Positions 1-5,893 of a DNA stretch of 10,106 bases are shown piece after piece; the first letter of the stretch is position 1, and each line of letters starts with the position of its first letter. A model generated the notes under the pieces. It was given only the letters and a program-made list of their open reading frames with translations. It ran no database searches and had not been told where the DNA came from. The DNA is from an uncultured Acetatifactor sp. (lineage in GTDB: Bacteria > Bacillota > Clostridia > Lachnospirales > Lachnospiraceae), in assembly GCA_910584865.1 (NCBI GenBank), contig CAJUCE010000067.1, positions 1-10,106 on the forward strand, read 5' to 3'. The translations under genes were made by a program, and so were the position numbers.

Positions 1-119
1 GTATATTTCTTTGATTTCTCCCGCGTGGAATTCACTTTCGGGAAGGTTTGTTATGTAGAATCTAACCTAATGCTTAACTAACTGACATTGGGAGTGAACA
101 GTAACGTAAACAGGCCTGT
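1..119. other. Left edge, no gene recognised
   Basis: I see no convincing coding region, promoter or terminator here. The stretch probably holds flanking DNA and the damaged left end of the insertion sequence that follows. Reading upstream in the transposase frame meets a stop at 102-104, so the usual N-terminal few dozen residues of the transposase are missing or lie in another frame. Confidence 0.4.
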
Positions 120-1486
120 ATGATGACAAGGATTATGCTGGAATCTTATGATGACGAACTTGCGAAATCAAGGGATCATAGACAATATCGGGATAAGGGT
201 GGAAGGAGGACCAGTCGGTATAAAGACGGTATACGGAGAGGTGGAATACAGCCGGAGAGTGTACCAGGCCACGCTGGAGGATGGCCGAAAGGCATATGTT
301 TACCTGCTGGACCAGGCGATGCAGATGGACAGGATCGGCCAGATCTCCACAAACCTTGCAGAAAAGATGGCCATGACAGTGACACAGACGCCGTACCGTG
401 CAGTAGCAGACGCCATAAGCAGCACCTGCGGTCAGAGCATCAGTGCGGGCGGTATATGGAACATGATGCAGCGTCTGGGAGAAAGGATCAGCAACGAGGA
501 AGAGCAAGCGGTCAGCCAGATGAATGCGGGCCGGACGGAGGGGACACAGGAAACGCCGGTGCTGTTTGAGGAAATGGACGGTGTATGGCTGAACATGCAG
601 GATGAACATCATAAAAAGATGAAGAAACAGGAAATGAAAGTGTTCACCATGTATGAAGGGTGGGATGCGGAAAAAGAGAAAGCAGGACGCAGCAGCCTGG
701 CAGGAAAGACAATGCTGGCGGGAATGGAGAAGAGCAGGGAATTCCATGAGAAGAGGGAGGCCCGTATCCGGAAGAAATATAATGCAGACGAGATCGGCCA
801 GAGGATACTGAACGGAGACGGGAGACGGAGAGAGCTGGATAAAGGAGCCTTATGACCCGGATGTGATCTTCCAGCTGGACCGTTATCACATTTACCAGGA
901 GATTCTGAGAAAGATCAGCGATAAGGAGGCACAGCAGGAGATCCGCACCCTGCTGAAGGAAGGCAGGCCGGAAGAAATGCTTTCGTATATAGAGATATAT
1001 GCAGCAAGTGTGGAAAGGCCGGAAGAGAACGACAGCCGCAGCCAGAAAGCCAGGGAATTATATCAGATAGTAAATAATAACCGGGGAGGGCTGCTGCCTT
1101 ATGACAAACGCGGCATCCGGATACCGGAGCCGAAAGAAGGCATCCTGTATAAGAGGATGGGGGTACAGGAGAACCAGAACTGCACGGTGGTGACGCTGCG
1201 GATGAAACACCGGAGGATGCGCTGGTCGGTAAAGGGAGCCAATAATCTGGCAAAAGCGCTGTACCGCAAAGAAAACAGGGAATTGATAGAGACGATAGAC
1301 AGATATACAGACGGTGTGGTACTTCCCATGCAGATGCAGGAGATTGTCGAGACCTTAAGTGCGGCCAAAGCGCCAAAGAAAGACGGAAAAGGGAATCCAT
1401 ATGTTGATGTAATAAGCGCCCACATGCCGCTGAAGGAAGCGGTGCAGACAGCATCAAGGAAAGCATTCCTTGGGATATTTTCGTAA
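120..1486 (+). pseudogene. ISLre2-family (UPF0236) transposase, two frameshifts
   Basis: This is a DNA transposase of the ISLre2/UPF0236 family, read in three consecutive frames. Frame one (from 120) gives LESYDDELAKSRDHRQYRDK. At about 213-222 one extra base moves the reading into a second frame, with IKTVYGEVEYSRRVYQ, then FEEMDGVWLNMQ, KVFTMYEGW, EFHEKREARIRKKYNADEI and NGDG. A 7-bp tandem duplication (GAGACGG twice, 815-828) moves it into a third frame, ESWIKEPYDPDVIFQLDRYH onward, through the family-typical stretch around GVQENQNC and RMRWSVKGANNLAKAL, to a TAA at 1484-1486. Removing the duplication restores NGDGESWIKEPYDPD, which is what the family shows there. The summed length (about 455 codons) is near full size, with the extreme N-terminus lost. 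It should be inactive unless frameshifting rescues it. Family assignment is from remembered sequence features, not a search. Confidence 0.88.
815..828 (+). repeat. 7-bp tandem duplication causing a frameshift
   Basis: GAGACGG occurs twice head to tail (815-821 and 822-828). One copy removed joins the two transposase frames exactly at the conserved NGDG-x2-W-I-K segment. It is therefore very probably a recent slippage mutation that killed the transposase. Confidence 0.85.
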
Positions 1487-1499
1487 AGAGGATGTGTCC

Positions 1500-1808
1500 A
1501 TGATGCAGGAGATGAAAAGACAGGATATGGAGGAGTTAAGCCAGCTGCTAAGGGTGTATGAAAGAACATATGGAAGCGGAGAAGCGGGAAATTTGCTAAA
1601 AGAAGTATCTGAACGGTATCGTAACAGTTACAAAGAAAATATTTTGGAGAAAAGAAATCCCAGAAAGGCAGGACGGAAAAGACAATATACCGAGGAAAAA
1701 AGAAGGGAGTTGAGGGAATTTCGAGAGAAAGGACTGACAATTCGGGAGATCGCCAGAAAAACAGGATGCTCTGTAGGATATGTACAGAGTGTATTAAGTG
1801 AACCATAA
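1500..1808 (+). CDS. Small helix-turn-helix protein next to the IS
   Basis: A 102-residue, highly charged protein. The N-terminal half (about 1-50) looks helical. After a basic hinge (about 52-62, with KAGRKRQ) comes a helix-turn-helix at about 79-100, in the segment GLTIREIARKTGCSVGYVQS. This resembles the Hin/resolvase C-terminal DNA-binding helix-turn-helix, but no catalytic serine-recombinase domain is present. I chose the ATG at 1500 because AAAGAGG (1485-1491) lies 8 nt upstream; a TTG at 1470 would overlap the transposase end without a good binding site. It starts 14 nt after the transposase stop, so it was probably co-transcribed as an accessory or regulatory ORF of the element. Its role is not established, and it could instead be a stand-alone regulator. 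Confidence 0.65.
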   Translation: MMQEMKRQDMEELSQLLRVYERTYGSGEAGNLLKEVSERYRNSYKENILEKRNPRKAGRKRQYTEEKRRELREFREKGLTIREIARKTGCSVGYVQSVLSEP

Positions 1809-1815
1809 AAAGCCG

Positions 1816-1841
1816 GTGTTCAGAAATTAATTGCTGAACAC
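1816..1841 (+). other. Stem-loop after the HTH gene
   Basis: GTGTTCAG (1816-1823) and CTGAACAC (1834-1841) form a perfect 8-bp stem with a 10-nt loop, 8 nt after the HTH stop codon. No T-run follows, so it is not a clear intrinsic terminator. It may be an mRNA end structure or a subterminal palindrome of the insertion sequence. Confidence 0.5.
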
Positions 1842-1930
1842 ACTATCAAATCAACAGAGGTAACTGCATCAAAAAGAAAAATGGAAAAAGTGCCAACTAA
1901 TACTTGACACAAACGTTGTATTGAAAAGTC

Positions 1931-1959
1931 TTGAAATTTCGGTGATTTTATAGTATGAT
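1931..1959 (+). promoter_or_regulatory. Sigma-A promoter for the ABC-F leader
   Basis: TTGAAA (1931-1936) and TATGAT (1954-1959) are separated by exactly 17 bp. Both boxes match the housekeeping consensus at five of six positions. Transcription would begin near 1966, about 470 nt before the ABC-F start codon, giving a long 5' leader. Confidence 0.75.
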
Positions 1960-2008
1960 ACCAGTGGAATGAAAATAAAATCTTAAGAAAACAGAAAGGA
2001 CGCAGGGA

Positions 2009-2029
2009 ATGATTATTATTATTCGATAG
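2009..2029 (+). CDS. Leader peptide uORF1, MIIIIR
   Basis: A six-codon ORF, ATG followed by four identical ATT codons, CGA and TAG. AAAGGA (1995-2000) lies 8 nt upstream of the ATG, a good ribosome binding site. It begins about 43 nt after the predicted transcription start of the ABC-F message. Very short leader ORFs ahead of antibiotic-inducible genes often act as ribosome-stalling sensors; whether this one does is inference. The homopolymeric isoleucine run could also sense isoleucyl-tRNA supply. An ORF this short can arise by chance, and the binding site is the main support. Confidence 0.5.
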   Translation: MIIIIR

Positions 2030-2050
2030 TTTTCCATCAGACAACAGGAC

Positions 2051-2113
2051 ATGGAGAGGAGAAGAGGGACAGCCTCTTATCTTTGCATGCCGGGATTCGG
2101 GGATTATCGCTGA
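2051..2113 (+). CDS. Possible leader peptide uORF2, 20 codons
   Basis: ATG at 2051 to TGA at 2111-2113 encodes MERRRGTASYLCMPGFGDYR. The purine stretch just upstream (AGGA, 2046-2049) is too close to the ATG to be a normal ribosome binding site, so translation would need re-initiation from uORF1, whose stop is 21 nt upstream. Codons 4-7 contain AAGAGGGA, which pairs locally with CCTCTT and, more distantly, with the 5' arm of the attenuator before the ABC-F gene. That link is why I list it. It is not matched to a known leader peptide. Confidence 0.35.
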   Translation: MERRRGTASYLCMPGFGDYR

Positions 2114-2117
2114 TAAT
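2062..2117 (+). promoter_or_regulatory. Leader hairpins and candidate anti-attenuator segment
   Basis: Two local hairpins are visible. AAGAGG (2062-2067) pairs with CCTCTT (2073-2078) around a 5-nt loop. ATTATC (2103-2108) pairs with GATAAT (2112-2117) around a 3-nt loop, overlapping the uORF2 stop. AAGAGGGA (2062-2069) is also an exact 8-nt complement of TCCCTCTT (2411-2418), the 5' side of the hairpin that hides the ABC-F ribosome binding site. The two pairings are mutually exclusive, as expected of a switch. Its operation is inference. Confidence 0.45.
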
Positions 2118-2156
2118 GATTTTGCTTACGTCACAAGTATGTTTTCAGAGCAGCTT

Positions 2157-2342
2157 TTCGGGGCTGTCTGTGTGAAGGAGCTGCCGCAGATACTCTCGTA
2201 GGAGTAGTGCAGGCATTTTCCAGGGGAATGCGGGAGATGCTTTCTTAGGAAGGCGTGATATATTTTCTTGGGAATACCAGAGGCAGGCCCTTAGGAAAGT
2301 TGATGGCGTTCCTTAGGAATGGCAGGGACGTTTCTATAGGAA
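2157..2342 (+). repeat. Degenerate tandem array, period about 23 bp
   Basis: A motif close to TTTCTTAGGAA recurs at near-constant spacing. The GGA(A/G) ends fall at 2177, 2201, 2225, 2248, 2271, 2294, 2316 and 2339, with intervals 24, 24, 23, 23, 23, 22 and 23. The last six units are the clearest (cores such as TTTCTTAGGAA, TTTCTTGGGAA, CCCTTAGGAA, TTCCTTAGGAA, TTTCTATAGGAA). The core is a near-palindrome able to form a mini-hairpin (TTCC-TTA-GGAA). The period is not a multiple of three and no open frame spans it, so it is non-coding. It lies wholly inside the transcribed leader of the ABC-F gene. Confidence 0.65.
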
Positions 2343-2408
2343 TGTCGTATACACTTCCTCTGCGGCTGTGAAAAGCAATTTCTTACTTGGCAGGACATAG
2401 ATCAGGAT

Positions 2409-2438
2409 AATCCCTCTTAAAGACAGGAGGGATTTTTT
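2409..2438 (+). terminator. Attenuator hairpin overlapping the ABC-F ribosome binding site
   Basis: AATCCCTC (2409-2416) and GAGGGATT (2427-2434) form an 8-bp stem around a 10-nt loop, followed by a T-run (2433-2438) that directly abuts the ATG at 2439. The ribosome binding site GGAGGG (2426-2431) is inside the 3' arm. The same structure can thus end transcription just before the gene or block initiation. Read-through requires opening it, which is typical of inducible resistance-gene leaders. Confidence 0.75.
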
Positions 2439-3953
2439 ATGCAGAAAAAACTATTTTTACAGGCGGAAAATATTGTCGTCAGCTTCGGGGAACAGAAGGT
2501 TCTGGATTTTGAGCGGTTTGTGGTGTACCAGGGGGAACGGATCGGGCTGACAGGAGTCAACGGCGCAGGTAAGACCACGCTTCTGCGGGTACTGTGTGGT
2601 GAACTGGAGCCGGATGCCGGGACGGTGAAGCTCATGTGTGAGCCCCATTTTTTCAGGCAGTTTTCCCAGGGGGTAGATCCCTTTGACCTGGACGGGAAAG
2701 AAATGAAGGCCATGCAGATCCAGGATAAGGTATGGCAGGAGACAGTGAGCGGAGGGGAGGACACCAGAATGCGTCTGGCCTGGATGTTCAGCAGCAGGAA
2801 AATGCTGTATTTCCTGGATGAGCCTACCGCCAACCTGGACAGGAAGGGTATTGCGCTTTTGAAGAAGAAGCTCCAGGAACTGGATACTATGGTCATCGTC
2901 AGCCATGACCGGGCACTGCTCAACGCGCTCTGCACCAGGATTGTGGAGGTGCGGGAGGGCAGGCTTACCAGTTATGAGGGCAATTATGACGCGTACAGGC
3001 AGCAGAGGGAGCAGGCTCTCCAGAGGCAGTGGACGGAATATGAGAATTATACCAGTGAGAAGAGAAGACTGGAAAAGGTGTATCAACAGAAAAAGCAGAA
3101 GGCCGCTTCCATCGAAAAGCTGCCGAAGGGGATGTCGCCCAGGGAGGCAGGGCTGCGTAATTTCCTGTCAAAGCATCCCAAGGACGCAAAGGCCGGAAGG
3201 ATGGAAGCTTCCGCCAAAAACGTCCTGGAACGCCTGGAGCATATGGAAGTGAAGGAGAAGCCCCGGGAGATTCCCAGGATACGCCCGGATTTCCGCCTCA
3301 CGGATCCGCCGGAGAACGCGGTGGTGATACGGGGGGAGGATATTTGTTTTTCCTATGAAAACGGCACGGAGGTCTTCCGGAACGCTTCTTTTCAGATCAG
3401 AAACAGAAGCCGTGTCGCCGTGGTGGGGGAGAACGGCGCGGGCAAGACCACGCTCCTCAATCTGATCCGGCAGCAATATCTACTACGCACCGATAAAATT
3501 TGCAGTAATCTATATCTGGTGCCAAAAGCCTCCATCGGGCAGCTTGACCAGAATATGGCGTCCCTGGATCTGGAGAAGACCGTCCTGGAGAATGTGATGG
3601 CGGACAGCGTGCAGACGGAGAAAGTCGCCCGGACGGTTCTGGCCAGGCTCCTGTTGTCCGCCAGGGATATGGGCAAAAAGGCCGGTGTGCTGTCGGGCGG
3701 GGAGCGAATCAAGCTTGCGTTCGCCAAGCTGTTCGTGGGCAGGGCCAATGTGCTGATCCTGGACGAGCCTACCAATTACCTGGATATCCCGTCGGTGGAG
3801 GCATTGGAGGAAATGTTCTCCGAATATGAAGGCGTTCTTGTCTTCGTGTCCCATGACGAGGCCTTTATCCGCGCCTGCGCCACGGAGATTCTGGAGGTAA
3901 GGGACGGACAGACGATTTCCTGGCTGGGGACGCCGGAGGAATATTTCGCATGA
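2439..3953 (+). CDS. ABC-F ribosomal protection protein, antibiotic-resistance type
   Basis: A 504-residue cytosolic protein with two ATP-binding cassettes and no membrane segment. Domain 1 has Walker A GVNGAGKTT (39-47), signature SGGED (104-108), Walker B ending FLDEP (catalytic Glu128) and switch His156. A charged helical linker of about 190-285 separates it from domain 2, with Walker A GENGAGKTT (330-338), signature LSGGER (418-423), VLILDEP (Glu443) and His472. In the family the linker reaches the ribosomal peptidyl-transferase region and expels bound drugs. The length and compact first domain resemble the Vga/Lsa/CplR-type resistance group more than the larger housekeeping Uup/EttA types. 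Likely substrates are lincosamides, pleuromutilins or streptogramin A, but the spectrum cannot be read from sequence. Start ATG 2439 lies 7 nt after GGAGGG, inside the attenuator hairpin. All catalytic residues are intact. It is probably induced by antibiotic through the leader. Confidence 0.88.
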   Translation: MQKKLFLQAENIVVSFGEQKVLDFERFVVYQGERIGLTGVNGAGKTTLLRVLCGELEPDAGTVKLMCEPHFFRQFSQGVDPFDLDGKEMKAMQIQDKVWQETVSGGEDTRMRLAWMFSSRKMLYFLDEPTANLDRKGIALLKKKLQELDTMVIVSHDRALLNALCTRIVEVREGRLTSYEGNYDAYRQQREQALQRQWTEYENYTSEKRRLEKVYQQKKQKAASIEKLPKGMSPREAGLRNFLSKHPKDAKAGRMEASAKNVLERLEHMEVKEKPREIPRIRPDFRLTDPPENAVVIRGEDICFSYENGTEVFRNASFQIRNRSRVAVVGENGAGKTTLLNLIRQQYLLRTDKICSNLYLVPKASIGQLDQNMASLDLEKTVLENVMADSVQTEKVARTVLARLLLSARDMGKKAGVLSGGERIKLAFAKLFVGRANVLILDEPTNYLDIPSVEALEEMFSEYEGVLVFVSHDEAFIRACATEILEVRDGQTISWLGTPEEYFA

Positions 3954-3991
3954 ACGGCCGCAGCAGCGTTTGAAGATTTTTCCGTTCTTTT
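3952..3991 (+). terminator. Weak possible terminator after the ABC-F gene
   Basis: GAACGG (3952-3957, overlapping the stop codon) can pair with CCGTTC (3982-3987), followed by TTTT. The stem is only 6 bp and the loop 24 nt, so termination would be inefficient. Confidence 0.3.
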
Positions 3992-3993
3992 CC

Positions 3994-4022
3994 TTGTCTT
4001 CCGATTCTTTTTCGCGTATAAT
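3994..4022 (+). promoter_or_regulatory. Promoter for the 4147 gene
   Basis: TTGTCT (3994-3999) and a perfect TATAAT (4017-4022) are 17 bp apart. It would start transcription near 4029, about 118 nt before the next gene, and makes that gene independent of the ABC-F transcript. Confidence 0.65.
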
Positions 4023-4146
4023 GGGCAGGAAAGGCGGGGGTGTCATAGCCCTGCCGGAAATCAGGACATAGAGTTTACAGGAGTATGTCACGGAAATTCG
4101 CAGGGAAGTGACAGCATTTTCCAATACAGACGGAGGGAGAGGACTT

Positions 4147-4530
4147 ATGACATTAAAGGAATCAGAAGCAAAATTATCAGAACTGAATACGGAAATAAGC
4201 AGACTTTTGAAAGAACGTGAGGCCGTATTAAAAGAATGGGACACGGCATATCATACAGAAAATCCGGAGGGTATAGTCTGTATTGATGAAAGTATAGAGG
4301 ATATTCATAATTTGTATCTGGCGAATGGCGACTCGAAGATGCATGTTTGTATGTTTAGCGGCTATGATATGAAGGAAAGCATACAGGAATTCTACAAACG
4401 CATTGATATTTCGATGTGTATGCTTAATATTGCAAATGGAAGGGATTCTGATACGCCGGATAATTTGAAGAATCTTATATATGCCAGGGCGGTTGAGATT
4501 AGGGACAGTTATTTAGAAGGCCCGCAGTGA
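4147..4530 (+). CDS. Small hypothetical protein, orphan
   Basis: A 127-residue soluble protein that I do not recognise. Residues about 1-35 are strongly helical and heptad-like (LKESEAKLSELNTEISRLLK), suggesting a short coiled coil. The rest is mixed and acidic, with a Cys-Met-rich middle (around MHVCMFSG and SMCMLNI). No signal peptide, membrane segment or catalytic motif is visible. I chose ATG 4147 because GGAGGGAGAGG (4132-4142) lies just upstream; a GTG at 4108 has no such site. The gene is clearly AT-richer than the ABC-F gene before it and the transporter after it. It has its own promoter (3994-4022) and terminator (4565-4594), and an integrase fragment lies directly downstream, so it is probably cargo of a former mobile element. 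Function unknown. Confidence 0.7.
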   Translation: MTLKESEAKLSELNTEISRLLKEREAVLKEWDTAYHTENPEGIVCIDESIEDIHNLYLANGDSKMHVCMFSGYDMKESIQEFYKRIDISMCMLNIANGRDSDTPDNLKNLIYARAVEIRDSYLEGPQ

Positions 4531-4564
4531 CAGGAATGAACAAGAATATATGATTGCAAATAAT

Positions 4565-4594
4565 AAACCAGTCCAAGTCAAGGGGCTGGTTTTT
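4565..4594 (+). terminator. Intrinsic terminator of the 4147 gene
   Basis: AAACCAGTCC (4565-4574) pairs with GGGCTGGTTT (4583-4592; one T-G wobble) around an 8-nt loop, with a T-run to 4594. A classical Rho-independent terminator 34 nt after the stop codon. Confidence 0.85.
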
Positions 4595-4611
4595 GTGTCT
4601 TACGTTCCAAT

Positions 4612-4728
4612 ACGCAAATAGCCGACAACATTTACAACCATGTGAACGAAGAACGGGCAGCCAACGAAATCAGGAATATGGCTGAAAGGCGCAGAAACAG
4701 GGCCCTGCAGGCATATGCAGAGTTATAA
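4612..4728 (+). pseudogene. C-terminal remnant of a tyrosine integrase
   Basis: The frame ending at TAA 4726-4728 reads TQIADNIYNHVNEERAANEI and continues to AERRRNRALQAYAEL. The segment I-x6-Y-x-H-V-x-E-E is the hallmark tail of phage and ICE tyrosine recombinases, where the tyrosine of the IYNHV-type motif is the catalytic nucleophile. No start codon, ribosome binding site or upstream catalytic Arg/His boxes are present. The frame begins immediately after the 4565-4594 terminator, so only about 39 residues survive. Integrase genes usually sit at an element's edge, so this marks the former end of an integrated element, with the rest deleted or replaced. Confidence 0.7.
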
Positions 4729-4753
4729 AGAGTACGGTTATCCGTCCCCGAAC

Positions 4754-4769
4754 CTTACAGTTTTGTAAG
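4754..4769. promoter_or_regulatory. BceR-type operator, CTTACA-N4-TGTAAG
   Basis: CTTACAGTTTTGTAAG is a perfect 6-4-6 inverted repeat. It matches the BceR-like response-regulator consensus TNACA-N4-TGTAA known from Bacillus BceAB promoters. A further half-site AATGTAAGG follows at about 4783-4791. It lies about 335 bp upstream of the BceA-type ATPase, the only candidate target in this direction. Confidence 0.75.
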
Positions 4770-4804
4770 CCGGCACAGGAAAAATGTAAGGAAAATCTAT
4801 GGCA

Positions 4805-4868
4805 CATTTTCGGCATTTCCGGTATTCTATATTATACACGATAACATTTGACAGACGAAATGTATAAT
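4805..4868 (+). promoter_or_regulatory. Promoter region of the transporter, with 8-bp inverted repeat
   Basis: A TATATT/TATTAT box (4828-4835) has only a poor -35 at the right distance, consistent with activator dependence. ATTATACA (4831-4838) is repeated inverted as TGTATAAT (4861-4868) with a 22-bp gap, so the two AT boxes face each other. TTGACA at 4848-4853 is only 9 bp from TATAAT and cannot act with it as a normal promoter. The exact transcription start is uncertain. Confidence 0.45.
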
Positions 4869-4896
4869 GAGTGAGTGCTTCTGCAATGTAATTTTA

Positions 4897-4926
4897 ATAA
4901 TGGAATCAGCCATTTGATTCTATTAT
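4897..4926 (+). other. Leader stem-loop of the transporter operon
   Basis: ATAATGGAATCA (4897-4908) pairs with TGATTCTATTAT (4915-4926; one G-T wobble) in a 12-bp stem around GCCATT. Outer CTGCA (4881-4885) and TGCAG (4926-4930) may extend it. No T-run follows. It could be an RNA leader structure or a DNA operator in the untranslated region of about 230 nt. Confidence 0.5.
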
Positions 4927-5102
4927 GCAGAATAACAAAACAGCAAATGTATGTGCTCACGGGTACAATTTTACAGCCGCGAAAGAAGCCCAGCCTAAAA
5001 GCAGGAAAGGCGTATTTCCGCGGACCTGTGCGGTACACGGCAGTATCAGCGCTGCATTGTACAGGCAAAAGCGGACACCGGCGAAAACGAGGAGGAACAA
5101 AG

Positions 5103-5870
5103 ATGGCATTACTGGAAGTCAAGAATCTCAAGAAAATATATACCACCCGCCTGGGCGGCAGCAAAGTGCAGGCCCTTGACAATGTAAACTTCACGGTGGA
5201 ACAGGGCGAATACGTAGCGATTATGGGGGAGTCCGGCTCCGGCAAGACGACACTTTTAAACATCATGGCATCCCTGGACAAGCCCACAGGAGGGCAGGTG
5301 GTTCTGGCAGGCAAGAACATGGCGGATATCAGACAGAAGGAGCTCTGTGCTTTCCGCCGGGACAATCTGGGCTTCGTGTTCCAGGATTTTAACCTCCTGG
5401 ACACCCTGTCCCTGAAGGACAATATTTTCCTGCCCCTGGTACTGGCAGGGCGGAATTACCGGGATATGGAGGAGCGCATAGGGCCCCTGGCGGTGAAACT
5501 GGACATAGCGCAGATTCTGGAAAAATACCCCTATGAGGTATCCGGCGGACAGAAGCAGCGGGCGGCGGTGGCCAGGGCGCTGATCACGCAGCCCCAGATC
5601 GTACTGGCGGATGAGCCCACCGGGGCACTGGACTCCAAGGCTTCCGACAAGCTGCTGAAGATATTCGCCCAGGTGAACAGGGACGGCCAGACCATCCTGA
5701 TGGTGACCCATTCCATCCAGGCGGCAAGCAGGGCGGGAAGGGTGCTTTTTATCAAGGATGGCTGTGTGTTCAACCAGATCTACCGGGGAAAATTGGACGA
5801 TGACGAGATGTACAGGAAAATATCGGATACGCTGACCATCCTGCACACAGAGGCGGCTGCGAGGGCATAG
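5103..5870 (+). CDS. bceA: BceA-type ABC transporter ATPase
   Basis: A 255-residue cytosolic ATPase that should pair with the permease encoded next to form a peptide-antibiotic resistance (Peptide-7 exporter/BceAB) transporter. In the family this removes bacitracin, lantibiotics or related lipid-II-cycle drugs from their membrane target. Walker A is GESGSGKTT (42-50), Q-loop Gln94, signature VSGGQ (146-150), Walker B IVLADEP (catalytic Glu171), D-loop GALDS and switch His203. FVFQDFNLLDTLSLKDNI (91-108) is typical of the BceA/MacB/LolD group. The length matches the family. ATG 5103 is chosen because AGGAGG (5090-5095) lies 7 nt upstream; the frame stays open upstream to about 4875 but lacks another binding site. 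Regulation is probably through the BceR-type operator at 4754. The symbol denotes the family, not demonstrated orthology. Confidence 0.9.
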   Translation: MALLEVKNLKKIYTTRLGGSKVQALDNVNFTVEQGEYVAIMGESGSGKTTLLNIMASLDKPTGGQVVLAGKNMADIRQKELCAFRRDNLGFVFQDFNLLDTLSLKDNIFLPLVLAGRNYRDMEERIGPLAVKLDIAQILEKYPYEVSGGQKQRAAVARALITQPQIVLADEPTGALDSKASDKLLKIFAQVNRDGQTILMVTHSIQAASRAGRVLFIKDGCVFNQIYRGKLDDDEMYRKISDTLTILHTEAAARA

Positions 5871-5893
5871 TGAGTTATGCGAAGCTTAAAACA

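Larger units (their letters stand above)
120..1912 (+). mobile_element. Degraded ISLre2-like insertion sequence, approximate bounds
   Basis: The transposase remnant and the following small HTH gene appear to form one element. The right end is guessed to lie near 1890-1912, where AACTAATACTTGACACAAAC resembles what I remember of ISLre2-type ends. The left end cannot be placed, and no matching inverted repeat or target duplication is visible. A loose direct similarity (AACTAACTGACA at 77-88) is not enough to define an end. Bounds are inference. Confidence 0.35.

Noticed and set aside
1904..1932. TTGACA at 1904 as a -35 of an outward IS promoter
   Set aside because: No -10-like hexamer lies 16-18 bp downstream. 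The separate TTGAAA/TATGAT pair is far better.
2157..2342. A CRISPR array
   Set aside because: The units are degenerate, directly abutting and without unique spacers of constant length, and there are no cas genes.
2417..3086. Long minus-strand ORFs opposite the ABC-F, BceA, BceB and yccF genes
   Set aside because: They are shadows of strongly supported + strand genes, with no ribosome binding sites or family motifs.
4848..4868. TTGACA and TATAAT as the transporter promoter
   Set aside because: The boxes are only 9 bp apart, far from the 16-18 bp needed. They are kept only as part of the inverted-repeat region.
4875..5102. An N-terminal extension of the ATPase
   Set aside because: The frame is open, but there is no ribosome binding site upstream, the translated residues are not BceA-like, and AGGAGG precedes ATG 5103 at ideal spacing.
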